Under the pieces are notes generated by a model. It made no database searches and was not told the DNA's origin. It saw nothing but the letters and a program-made list of their open reading frames with translations. From contig CBDUVQ010000053.1 of the NCBI GenBank assembly GCA_965370715.1, positions 1 to 6,561 of the forward strand: 6,561 nucleotides of DNA, read 5' to 3'. Each line of letters starts with the position of its first letter. The first letter of the stretch is position 1. Below, piece by piece: positions 1-5,553 of this stretch. The position numbers and the translations under genes are program-made. Source of the stretch: JAFCBV01 sp965370715. Lineage in GTDB: Archaea > EX4484-52 > B79-G9.

Positions 1-3
1 AAA

Positions 4-27
4 TTGGTCAATAGGTCAATCGGTAAA
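4..27. repeat. Three tandem copies of an 8-bp unit at the window edge
   Basis: Three consecutive octamers read TTGGTCAA, TAGGTCAA and TCGGTAAA, a period-8 pattern with consensus TNGGTCAA and one mismatch in the last copy. The tract abuts the stop codon of the small minus-strand gene. It may continue to the left of the window, so its full size is unknown. Three short copies can arise by chance or slippage, and no function is assigned. Confidence 0.5.
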
Positions 28-180
28 TTATAATATCTTGTATTTATCTCTAGAGAAATTATCGCCAATATGCCAAATTGAAATAGGAACCTTATGTGTG
101 AGATTGCAATTACTGCATATTTTATTAGTGCCTATCTTCGATTTTCTGTACATTTGGCACACGTCATCAAATAAAGACAT
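28..180 (-). CDS. Small hypothetical protein with one CxxC pair, possibly a truncated gene
   Basis: A 50-codon open frame begins MSLFDDVCQM and ends KYKIL. It contains one metal-ligand-like pair, ICSNC (Cys22 and Cys25), followed by a His at residue 29 and a WHIGDNF stretch. No signal peptide or membrane segment is visible. The start is well supported: GTGAT at 188-184 lies 3 nt before the ATG, the same arrangement as rpl18e in this window, and a TATA-like box lies at 223-216. The frame stays open upstream of the ATG for about 25 codons but offers only a weak TTG there. Two cysteines are too few for a complete zinc ribbon, and the protein ends abruptly next to a tandem repeat. It may therefore be the N-terminal stub of a longer protein, or a small protein that binds metal as a dimer. 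I do not recognise the family and infer no function. Confidence 0.5.
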   Translation of the reverse strand: MSLFDDVCQMYRKSKIGTNKICSNCNLTHKVPISIWHIGDNFSRDKYKIL

Positions 181-183
181 ATT

Positions 184-188
184 ATCAC
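184..188 (-). promoter_or_regulatory. Shine-Dalgarno site GTGAT of the small CxxC gene
   Basis: On the minus strand the sequence AGTGATAATATG places GTGAT 3 nt before the start codon. GTGAT pairs with AUCAC in the 3' end of archaeal 16S rRNA. The same 12 bases occur at the rpl18e start, which supports active translation of the 50-codon frame. Confidence 0.5.
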
Positions 189-194
189 TATATG

Positions 195-210
195 TCAAAC
201 CATAGTTTGA
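195..210. promoter_or_regulatory. Perfect palindrome at the predicted start site of the small gene
   Basis: TCAAAC and GTTTGA form a perfect 6-bp inverted repeat around a CATA spacer. It lies between the TATA-like box (216-223) and the ATG (180) of the minus-strand gene, and its left edge is about where transcription should begin. Archaeal repressors often bind such sites just downstream of TATA. A 6-bp inverted repeat can also occur by chance in a stretch of this length. Confidence 0.35.
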
Positions 211-215
211 TGCGC

Positions 216-223
216 TTATATAT
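216..223 (-). promoter_or_regulatory. TATA-like box for the small CxxC gene
   Basis: On the minus strand this reads ATATATAA. Archaeal transcription usually starts roughly 25 nt downstream of the box centre, here near 194. That would give a leader of about 14 nt holding the GTGAT Shine-Dalgarno site. The call rests on sequence and spacing only. Confidence 0.45.
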
Positions 224-260
224 TCGTGCCCGCCATCGAGTAATATGTCGGTGAACAGCG

Positions 261-270
261 ATTAAAAATA
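261..270 (-). terminator. Possible T-rich terminator after the Zn-ribbon gene
   Basis: On the minus strand this reads TATTTTTAAT, with a run of five T, about 80 nt beyond the stop of the Zn-ribbon gene. Archaeal RNA polymerase can stop at such T-rich tracts without a hairpin. No stem is visible before it. The rest of 181-346 shows only the promoter elements of the small gene. Confidence 0.2.
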
Positions 271-346
271 CAAACCTTGCAGGCGTTTCAATCCAAATTC
301 TGTTTTATTGGGTGCCTCAAAACCGAACTTCTTTTACTCGCGATGT

Positions 347-733
347 TTATTTCTTTTTGCTGATTTTAGTCATGAGTGTTGATAGGTCTATCTCATAGCG
401 ACCGGCACCAACCCGCACTACAATAGGCTTCTGGTTGAATAGGTTCGTGACATCAATATGGTATTTTCCGGGCCGTATTACCCGTATTGCCTCAAGGTCA
501 AGAACAACTGTTTCGTCCTTTTTGATGCCATCACCGGAAACTATATCCCGTATGTCATCTTCTATCTCTTTCATGTCTTTTCTTGAAAGCAAAGACACTT
601 CTTGTTCAGCTTCTTCAAGCAATTCAGGCCTTACATAGAAAAAGAATTTCCCGCCGCACTTATCGCACCCATTGATGAGATAGGGCGCATCATCCGGGTG
701 TATCTTACCGCACTTTGTACACTTGTCAGGCAT
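347..733 (-). CDS. Archaeal Zn-ribbon-containing protein (COG3364/DUF2072-like)
   Basis: This 128-residue cytosolic protein begins with a four-cysteine zinc ribbon: Cys5-x2-Cys8, a 14-residue linker, then Cys23-x2-Cys26, followed by GGKFFFYVRPE. That pattern, the acidic middle (residues 38-70) and a C-terminal beta-rich part with IRVIRPGKYHIDV and GAGRYEIDL match the uncharacterised archaeal family I know as COG3364 or DUF2072. The assignment is from memory of the family pattern. Its molecular role is not established, and nucleic acid or protein binding would be typical for a zinc ribbon. The start follows hypF by 30 nt on the same strand, so read-through from hypF is possible. There is no Shine-Dalgarno match before the ATG, but a TATA-like TTTTAATA sits about 25 nt upstream, so a separate leaderless transcript is also plausible. 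The protein looks complete. Confidence 0.85.
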   Translation of the reverse strand: MPDKCTKCGKIHPDDAPYLINGCDKCGGKFFFYVRPELLEEAEQEVSLLSRKDMKEIEDDIRDIVSGDGIKKDETVVLDLEAIRVIRPGKYHIDVTNLFNQKPIVVRVGAGRYEIDLSTLMTKISKKK

Positions 734-754
734 AAATATTGTGGGGCATGAACC

Positions 755-762
755 TATTAAAA
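755..762 (-). promoter_or_regulatory. Possible TATA box for a leaderless Zn-ribbon transcript
   Basis: On the minus strand TTTTAATA lies 21 nt before the Zn-ribbon ATG, with its centre at about -25, and falls immediately after the hypF stop codon. This spacing would put the transcription start at or next to the ATG, which lacks a Shine-Dalgarno site. It is AT-rich sequence, so the match may be accidental. Confidence 0.3.
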
Positions 763-763
763 T

Positions 764-2920
764 CTACATATTCGCCGGATTCTGCTGTTTTAACACAGAA
801 AACGCTGCCTGCCCATAAGAAAGCCCCCCGTCACCCGCAGGAACTTTCTCATTCAGATAAACTCCTTTTGAAACCATGTATTCTGCCATTATGCGGTTGT
901 ATGCGCACCCGCCAGAAAATACAATCGGCTTCCTGAACTTTGACGCAATCTTGTACATCCCTTCTGCAATGTACTGCTGAACTGTTGCAGCGAGGCAGGA
1001 CTTATCTCTATCAATGTTTTCAACAAGATACTCAAACAAGGGTGTTGTCAAAAGCACGTTTCCTTTTGTTTTCACAGAAAAATCAAGAGATTTTGTCGAG
1101 TTTGCCTCAAGAAGCATTGCAGGTCTGCCGTCATAAGTTCTTTTGTCGCAAAATCCGAGAAGCGCTGATGCTGCATCAAAAAGCCTGCCTGTGCTTGTGG
1201 TGCTTGCGCAGTTGAATTTTTCTGCGACCTGTTTCTCAAGAACCTGGCACTCCTTCAGTGCTATTCCGGCAACTTTTGAAATCTCTTGCGCGCCCATAAA
1301 TTTGTTCAGTATTCCAAAAAGCATTTTCTTTGGATTAAGTACTGCGGACTCTGCACCGGGCATCACATGCTCTTCCAGATGTCCCTCTCTTTTCCCATCT
1401 ACAATAATTTCCCCACCCCACACCTTGCTGTCAAGCCCATACCCTGAGCCATCGCAGACAATTGCTGCATAGTCTAAAAGCCCGTGCTCGCGAGCGCACG
1501 ACTCTGCGTGCGCGATGTGGTGCTGTACTGGAACGAGCTTTGCAGAAAACCTTTTGGCAAGCTCTTTTGCAAATGCTGTTGAATTATATTTCGGATGCAT
1601 GTCGCACGAAATGATTTCTGGTTGAAAATTATAGAGATTCATGAAACTTTCAATTTCTTGTTTGTAGCGCAAGAATGTTTTCGGGTTTGACAGGCTTCCG
1701 ATGTGCTGGGACAGCACTGCTTTTCCATCCTTTGCAATACAGAATGTGTTCATGCTGTCGCCCCCAAGTGCGAGCACAGGGCTGCTTGTTTCAAGCTCAA
1801 TAGGTATCGGGACAAAACCGCGCGAGCGCCTTAGAATCATTGTCTTCCCTGCAATAGGTTTTACAACTGAGTCGTCTGCCTTTCTTGCAATTCTCCTGTT
1901 GTGCTCAAGCACATAATCTGCAAACTGCTCCTCGCCTAACTCAGATGTTATCGGCTCATCAGCACGGTTTGAGCTTGTCATAACAAGCGGCTCATCAATG
2001 TAGTCAAAAAGAAGTGTGTGTAGTGCACTATACGATAGCATGACGCCTATTGTGTCAAGCTCAGACACAGGCATTTTTCTCCTTGCTTTCAGAAGGGTTA
2101 TCGGACGGCTGGCTGATAACAGAATTTTCTCTTCTTCTGCGGATACGTGCGCAATCTTTTGCGCCATCTTAATATCGCGCACCATCACTGCAAAAGGCTT
2201 ATCAGTTCTTGACGCACGTGCCCTTAATTCTGCAATTGCCTTTTGATTGTCTGCAAGGCATGCAAGGTGATATCCTCCAAGGCCTTTTATTGAAACTATT
2301 TTTCCCTTGAGAATGAGCTTCGCAATCTCAAAAATAGGGTCTTTTACATTTGCTTTTTTTCCATCTACAATAAGCGAAAGTGTGGGGCCGCACTTTTCGC
2401 ATGCAATGGTCTCTGCATGAAACCTCCTGTTTTCCGGGTTCCCGTATTCCTCCCGACATGAATCGCACATTTCAAAGTCTTTTAGTGATGTGTTTTTCCG
2501 GTCATACGGGTATGAGTTTACAGCAGTAAAGCGCGGGCCGCATGAAGTACAGGTTATGAAAAAGTAATTGTGCCTTTTGTTTTTCGGGTCGCACATCTCC
2601 TTTAAGCACTCATTACAAGTCGCTGTGTCAGCAGGTATCCCGCTTCCAAAACAAGAAGATGTTTTCGTGCTTTCAAGTATTTTAAATGAATTGTATTTGC
2701 CAGAAATTTCCTCAATATCAACTTTCGTAATCCGGGCATTTGGCAGAGTTTTGAGAATCTCAATAACCGCTTCCTTGTTGTCTGCAACTATCTCTGCATG
2801 TGAGCCTGCATTTCTCACAAAACCAGAAAGAGTGCGCTTTTTTGCCTGTGTAAAAACGTGCGGCCTAAAGCCAACGCCCTGCACCTCGCCAAACACACGG
2901 AAACTGTAAAAAGACACCAT
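764..2920 (-). CDS. hypF: Carbamoyltransferase HypF, [NiFe] hydrogenase maturation
   Basis: HypF uses carbamoyl phosphate and ATP to make carbamoyl-adenylate and transfers the carbamoyl group to the C-terminal Cys of HypE, the source of the CN ligands of [NiFe] hydrogenases. All domains are visible in the 718 residues. An acylphosphatase domain (about 1-90) has GEVQGVGFR with Arg19 and Asn37. Two zinc motifs of CxxC-x18-CxxC form follow (Cys102/105/124/127 and Cys152/155/174/177). A YrdC-like domain (about 190-380) has KGLGGYHLAC, and a Kae1-like domain has QHHIAH near 466-471, DGSGYG at 490-495, GRLFDAASALLG at 578-589 and FSGGCAYNR at 668-676. The length is slightly below the usual 750 or so. 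The start has no Shine-Dalgarno site but lies about 27 nt after a TATA box, so the mRNA is probably leaderless. No hypC, hypD, hypE or hydrogenase subunit is in the window. Confidence 0.96.
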   Translation of the reverse strand: MVSFYSFRVFGEVQGVGFRPHVFTQAKKRTLSGFVRNAGSHAEIVADNKEAVIEILKTLPNARITKVDIEEISGKYNSFKILESTKTSSCFGSGIPADTATCNECLKEMCDPKNKRHNYFFITCTSCGPRFTAVNSYPYDRKNTSLKDFEMCDSCREEYGNPENRRFHAETIACEKCGPTLSLIVDGKKANVKDPIFEIAKLILKGKIVSIKGLGGYHLACLADNQKAIAELRARASRTDKPFAVMVRDIKMAQKIAHVSAEEEKILLSASRPITLLKARRKMPVSELDTIGVMLSYSALHTLLFDYIDEPLVMTSSNRADEPITSELGEEQFADYVLEHNRRIARKADDSVVKPIAGKTMILRRSRGFVPIPIELETSSPVLALGGDSMNTFCIAKDGKAVLSQHIGSLSNPKTFLRYKQEIESFMNLYNFQPEIISCDMHPKYNSTAFAKELAKRFSAKLVPVQHHIAHAESCAREHGLLDYAAIVCDGSGYGLDSKVWGGEIIVDGKREGHLEEHVMPGAESAVLNPKKMLFGILNKFMGAQEISKVAGIALKECQVLEKQVAEKFNCASTTSTGRLFDAASALLGFCDKRTYDGRPAMLLEANSTKSLDFSVKTKGNVLLTTPLFEYLVENIDRDKSCLAATVQQYIAEGMYKIASKFRKPIVFSGGCAYNRIMAEYMVSKGVYLNEKVPAGDGGLSYGQAAFSVLKQQNPANM

Positions 2921-2943
2921 TATACTAATGCGGCACTCACTAC

Positions 2944-2952
2944 ATTTATAAG
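2944..2952. promoter_or_regulatory. Shared TATA element driving hypF and the ribosomal operon
   Basis: ATTTATAAG reads as TTTATAAG on the plus strand and TTATAAAT on the minus strand, and overlaps the palindrome TAAGCTTA (2949-2956). On the minus strand its centre is about 27 nt before the hypF ATG, predicting a leaderless hypF mRNA. On the plus strand it predicts a start near 2974, giving a leader of about 125 nt before rps13. No other equally good TATA box is seen in the 178-nt divergent gap. A weaker GCATAAAT lies at 3021-3028. Confidence 0.55.
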
Positions 2953-2997
2953 CTTAACCCTGCAATATAGCCCATTCGCTTTTGCGCTGCAAGGGTC

Positions 2998-3022
2998 GCC
3001 GGGACATCATGTGTGTCTGGGC
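2998..3022 (+). promoter_or_regulatory. Hairpin in the predicted leader of the ribosomal operon
   Basis: Bases 2998-3006 pair with 3014-3022 (GCCGGGACA against TGTCTGGGC), with one G-G mismatch and one G-U pair, around the 7-nt loop TCATGTG. It lies inside the predicted 5' leader of rps13. Ribosomal protein operons are often controlled through leader structures, so it is a candidate regulatory element. I do not recognise it as a known protein-binding motif. Confidence 0.35.
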
Positions 3023-3061
3023 ATAAATCCGTCCTTTGTGGTTTTTCTGAAAGGCGCATAC

Positions 3062-3094
3062 ATGGACTCTTTTGAGTTTTTTGAAAACAAGTGA
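3062..3094 (+). CDS. Possible 10-codon minicistron ahead of rps13
   Basis: ATG to TGA encodes MDSFEFFENK. The stop codon sits inside GTGA, the Shine-Dalgarno site of rps13, 4 nt before its ATG. This is the same geometry as the real gene junction rpl18e/rpl13. Translation of this short frame could deliver terminating ribosomes to rps13. It has no clear Shine-Dalgarno site of its own. Because GTGA always contains TGA, an open frame ending there may be coincidental, and the peptide itself is probably not functional. Confidence 0.25.
   Translation: MDSFEFFENK
3091..3094 (+). promoter_or_regulatory. Shine-Dalgarno site GTGA deciding the rps13 start
   Basis: GTGAAATCATG sets the start at 3099 in the same register as the other starts of the operon. 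It argues against the upstream in-frame TTG at 3072, which has no such site. Confidence 0.55.
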
Positions 3095-3098
3095 AATC

Positions 3099-3587
3099 AT
3101 GGCAATAGCAAAACACATCGAAAATATAGTGCGTGTCGCAGGCACAGACCTTGACGCAGACAAAAGCATAGTCATGGCACTTTCAAAAATAAAAGGCGTT
3201 GGATACCCGCTTTCAAAATGCATACTGCACGTCATCTCTCTTAAGGAAGAGACCAAGCTCAAGGATCTTGGTGATGACAAAATAAAAGAGATTGAAAAAG
3301 TAATTGAAAATCCTATTGCTGCCGGAATACCTTCCTGGGCTATCAACAGGCAGAAAGATTATGTTTCTGGAGATGACTTGCACCTGACAGGTGCTGATCT
3401 TCAAATTACGCTTCGCGATGATATAAACCGCCTGAAAAAAATCAGAGCATATAGGGGCGTACGCCATGAAAGAGGGCTTCCAACCCGTGGCCAGAGAACG
3501 CGCTCCTCATTCAGAGGCGGTGCAAGCCTGGGCGTAAGCAGAAAGAAAGAAGACACAGCCAAAGCAACAGCAAAAACGGTGCAATAA
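3099..3587 (+). CDS. rps13: 30S ribosomal protein S13
   Basis: S13 binds the head of the small subunit, contacts 16S rRNA and the large subunit, and helps hold the P-site tRNA. The 162 residues open with HIENIVRVAGTDLDADK, the archaeal/eukaryal N-terminal signature. A helix-two-turn-helix region with IKGVGYPLSKCIL follows (about 31-44). The near-invariant basic block is RGVRHERGLPTRGQRTR at 119-135. The C-terminal end after residue 148 is a lysine/threonine/alanine-rich tail. Archaeal S13 is usually about 150 residues, so this one is slightly long. The ATG at 3099 is preferred over an in-frame TTG at 3072 because it follows GTGA and matches the conserved N terminus. It is the first gene of the operon, and its stop codon directly abuts the rps4 ATG. 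Confidence 0.96.
   Translation: MAIAKHIENIVRVAGTDLDADKSIVMALSKIKGVGYPLSKCILHVISLKEETKLKDLGDDKIKEIEKVIENPIAAGIPSWAINRQKDYVSGDDLHLTGADLQITLRDDINRLKKIRAYRGVRHERGLPTRGQRTRSSFRGGASLGVSRKKEDTAKATAKTVQ
3578..3581 (+). promoter_or_regulatory. Shine-Dalgarno site GGTG of rps4
   Basis: GGTG lies within the last codons of rps13, 6 nt before the rps4 ATG. Aligned on GGAGGTGAT it is in the same register as the GTGAT and GGAGG sites of the downstream genes. Confidence 0.5.
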
Positions 3588-4307
3588 ATGGGATCTCCTG
3601 CAAAAATGAAAAAACATTATGATACGCCACGAAGGCCGTGGGATAAAGATAAGCTTGAAGAAGACAAAAATACAATAAAGGCTTACGGGCTTCGAAGAAA
3701 ACAGGAAATGTATCGCATTGAGACCGCTGTCCGGCAAATAAGAAGGCGTGCAAGAAAGCTGTTTGCAGAAAGAGACCCTGAAAAAGAGTCTGTTATTCTT
3801 AAAAAAATGTATGATATGGGTCTTACTGAAAAAGACGCAACACTTGAGAAAGTTCTTTCACTAAATATGAATGAGCTTCTTGAAAGGCGCCTTCAGACCA
3901 TTGTCCGAAAAAAAGAACTTGCAAATTCACTCAAGCAGGCAAGGCAGTTCATAACACACGGGCACATAATGGTTGGTGGCAGGAAAGTTACATCTCCGAG
4001 CCACTTGGTTTCGCGTGATGCTGAGGATTCTGTTGCCTTTGTGATAAAATCAACACTTACAACCAACTTCAAATATGCTGATAAAAAAGAGATTAAACCA
4101 AAGGAAATGCCTGTAGAAAAGGCAAAAGAACTAAAGGCAGAGGCAAAAACAGAACATCCAAAAGAAGAAAAGAAGGACGACGCGGCTGTTGAAAAACAGC
4201 CAAAAGAAGAAGTTAAGGATGAAAAACCCGAAGCTTCTGAAAAATCCGTGCCTGAGGCTCCTGTTGAAAAAGAAGTTGCCGACATTCCGGCAGTTGTAAA
4301 AGAGTGA
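3588..4307 (+). CDS. rps4: 30S ribosomal protein S4 with a long charged C-terminal tail
   Basis: S4 is a primary 16S rRNA binder that starts assembly of the small-subunit body. The N-terminal part has YDTPRRPWDKDKLEED and YGLRRKQEMYRIE, typical of archaeal S4. The RNA-binding S4 domain spans about 99-148, with ERRLQTIV, KQARQFITHGHIMVGGRKV and SPSHLVS. Residues 166 to 239 form an extra tail of Lys, Glu, Ala and Pro with repeated PKEE and VEK segments and no hydrophobic core, clearly disordered. Archaeal S4 is usually about 170-185 residues, so the tail adds roughly 60. It starts at the base right after the rps13 stop, and its TGA lies within the Shine-Dalgarno site of rps11. No frameshift is seen, and the tail uses the same codon style as the body. 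Confidence 0.95.
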   Translation: MGSPAKMKKHYDTPRRPWDKDKLEEDKNTIKAYGLRRKQEMYRIETAVRQIRRRARKLFAERDPEKESVILKKMYDMGLTEKDATLEKVLSLNMNELLERRLQTIVRKKELANSLKQARQFITHGHIMVGGRKVTSPSHLVSRDAEDSVAFVIKSTLTTNFKYADKKEIKPKEMPVEKAKELKAEAKTEHPKEEKKDDAAVEKQPKEEVKDEKPEASEKSVPEAPVEKEVADIPAVVKE

Positions 4308-4308
4308 T
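4304..4308 (+). promoter_or_regulatory. Shine-Dalgarno site GTGAT of rps11, overlapping the rps4 stop
   Basis: GTGAT contains the rps4 TGA stop at 4305-4307 and lies 4 nt before the rps11 ATG at 4313. The GTG at 4304 is itself in frame with rps11 but works better as part of this site than as the start codon. Confidence 0.6.
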
Positions 4309-4312
4309 TATT

Positions 4313-4765
4313 ATGGCAGAAGAAGTAACAGAAACAGTAAAAGAAACTCCAAAAGATACCCCCCCAAAGCGACAGGAACGGGTCAATAGATGGGGTCTTG
4401 CAAATATTTACAGTACACAAAATAATACAATAATCCATATAACTGACATAACCGGCGCGGAAACTATCTCAATATGCAGTTCAGGCATGATAACAGACAA
4501 AGGTCGGCTTCAGGGAACACCATACCCCGCAATGCAGGCTGCAAGGCGCGCTGCAGACGAGGCAAAAGAACGCGGAATAACCGGCGTTCATGTTCGGGTT
4601 CGAGCCGCCGGAGGGCATAAGCTCAAAACTCCGGGAAAGGGCGCCCAACCAGCAATGCGTGCACTCATACAAACAGGGCTTCGAGTAGGAAAAATTGAAG
4701 AAACCACTCCACTCCCGCACGACTCAACAAGAAAAAAAGGCGGAAGGCGCGGAAGGAGGCTTTAA
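4313..4765 (+). CDS. rps11: 30S ribosomal protein S11
   Basis: S11 lies on the small-subunit platform and contacts 16S rRNA near the mRNA exit channel. The 150 residues contain the family core: WGLANIYSTQNNTIIHITDITGAETI, then GRLQGTPYPAMQAARRAADEAKERGITGVHVRVRA, and the basic end PHDSTRKKGGRRGRRL. The core begins about residue 27. The first 25 residues are a polar extension rich in Glu, Lys and Thr, longer than the usual archaeal N terminus (family length near 130). The ATG at 4313 is chosen over the GTG at 4304 because the GTGAT site precedes it in the register used by its neighbours. The gene is 5 nt from rps4 and 2 nt from rpoD, and its final Gly-Arg-Arg codons carry the Shine-Dalgarno site of rpoD. 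Confidence 0.96.
   Translation: MAEEVTETVKETPKDTPPKRQERVNRWGLANIYSTQNNTIIHITDITGAETISICSSGMITDKGRLQGTPYPAMQAARRAADEAKERGITGVHVRVRAAGGHKLKTPGKGAQPAMRALIQTGLRVGKIEETTPLPHDSTRKKGGRRGRRL
4755..4759 (+). promoter_or_regulatory. Strong Shine-Dalgarno site GGAGG of rpoD
   Basis: GGAGG is encoded by the last Arg codons of rps11 and lies 8 nt before the rpoD ATG. On the GGAGGTGAT pattern this is the same register as the GTGAT sites of rps11 and rpl18e. It is the only GGAGG-type site among the starts of this window. Confidence 0.6.
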
Positions 4766-4767
4766 TC

Positions 4768-5541
4768 ATGAAAATTAATCTTCTTGAAAAAGACGATGAC
4801 AAAATTGTATTTGAAATAAAGGACTCTAATCCTGTTTTTGCAAATACGCTACGAAGAAGTATAGTAAACAAAGTTCCTGTCATGGCAGCAGAGAAAATAG
4901 ACATCACTGTGAATTCATCTGCACTTTATGATGAAATGCTTGCCCACCGGATTGGCCTTGTTCCAATTAAGTTTCCGGCAGGCAAATACAACCTGCGGGC
5001 TAATTGCAGTTGCAAAGGAAAAGGATGTGCAAGCTGCGAAGTAAAAGGTGTTGTGAAAAAAAAGGGCGCCGCACTGGTTTGTGGAGAAGACATAAAATTC
5101 ACAGATGAAAATGTCTCTGCGAAAAATCCCAAAGAACTTATTGTAAAGATAATTGACAGGCAGGAAGTGGATATCGAGCTTACAGCAAGGCTTGGCACTG
5201 TTGGCGAACATGCGCGCTGGCAGCCGGCAATTGTCGGGTACAAATACGCTCCTGAAACAGACATATCAAAGTACTGTGAAAAGTGCCAGAAAGAGCTTAA
5301 ATCAGCACCGGCAGATGATATTGATAAGACAACAGGTAAAATAAAAAACCCTCTTGCTGTTGAAAAATTCAGGGCAACAGTAGGCGCATGCGATGAAGAC
5401 GCATCAAAACTTGACAGCGACAAGTCAAGAATAATATTCACAGTTGAATCCGTGTCCGGTTTGGATCCCAAGACCATAGGTCTCGAAGCATTATCTGCTT
5501 TCGAGAAAGAATTAAAAGAGTTCGAAGCTGAATTAAAGTAA
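4768..5541 (+). CDS. rpoD: DNA-directed RNA polymerase subunit D
   Basis: Subunit D is the archaeal counterpart of Rpb3 and of one bacterial alpha subunit. With subunit L it forms the platform on which the polymerase assembles. The dimerisation domain is seen in NPVFANTLRRSIVNKVPVMA (21-40), DEMLAHRIGLVPIK (55-68) and LTARLGTVGEHARWQPAIVGYKY (138-160), with FTVESVSGLDPKTIGLEAL near the end. Cys80-x-Cys82-x4-Cys87-x2-Cys90 matches the zinc loop known from Rpb3. Many archaeal D subunits carry a [4Fe-4S] ferredoxin-like insert around 165-210. Here that stretch holds only Cys170, Cys173 and Cys198, without a full cluster motif, so it is probably reduced. The length of 257 is normal. It lies between rps11 and a tRNA gene 12 nt downstream, so tRNA and mRNA probably share a transcript. 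Confidence 0.96.
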   Translation: MKINLLEKDDDKIVFEIKDSNPVFANTLRRSIVNKVPVMAAEKIDITVNSSALYDEMLAHRIGLVPIKFPAGKYNLRANCSCKGKGCASCEVKGVVKKKGAALVCGEDIKFTDENVSAKNPKELIVKIIDRQEVDIELTARLGTVGEHARWQPAIVGYKYAPETDISKYCEKCQKELKSAPADDIDKTTGKIKNPLAVEKFRATVGACDEDASKLDSDKSRIIFTVESVSGLDPKTIGLEALSAFEKELKEFEAELK

Positions 5542-5553
5542 TTCGCCTAAAAC

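Noticed and set aside
284..293. GTTTCAATCC, resembling the end of type I CRISPR repeats
   Set aside because: Only one copy is present, with no second repeat or regular spacing in the window, so there is no array.
3072..3098. In-frame TTG start for rps13, adding nine residues
   Set aside because: The ATG at 3099 has a GTGA site in the register of its neighbours and begins at the conserved S13 N terminus. The extra residues are unlike the family.
2858..3346. Open frames across the hypF/rps13 gap on both strands
   Set aside because: They overlap hypF or rps13 in other frames, have no family resemblance, and ignore the promoter and Shine-Dalgarno layout.
4304..4312. GTG start for rps11
   Set aside because: This GTG is the first half of the GTGAT Shine-Dalgarno site for the ATG at 4313 and has no site of its own.
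3893..4438. Long minus-strand frame opposite rps4, rich in Ser and Phe
   Set aside because: It is the antisense shadow of the Lys/Glu-rich S4 tail, whose AAA and GAA codons read as Phe and Ser codons on the other strand.
5530..5544. Inverted repeat GAATTA-AAG-TAATTC across the rpoD stop
   Set aside because: The stem is only 6 bp and almost all A-T. It is too weak to support a terminator or operator call, and the tRNA 10 nt downstream needs read-through.
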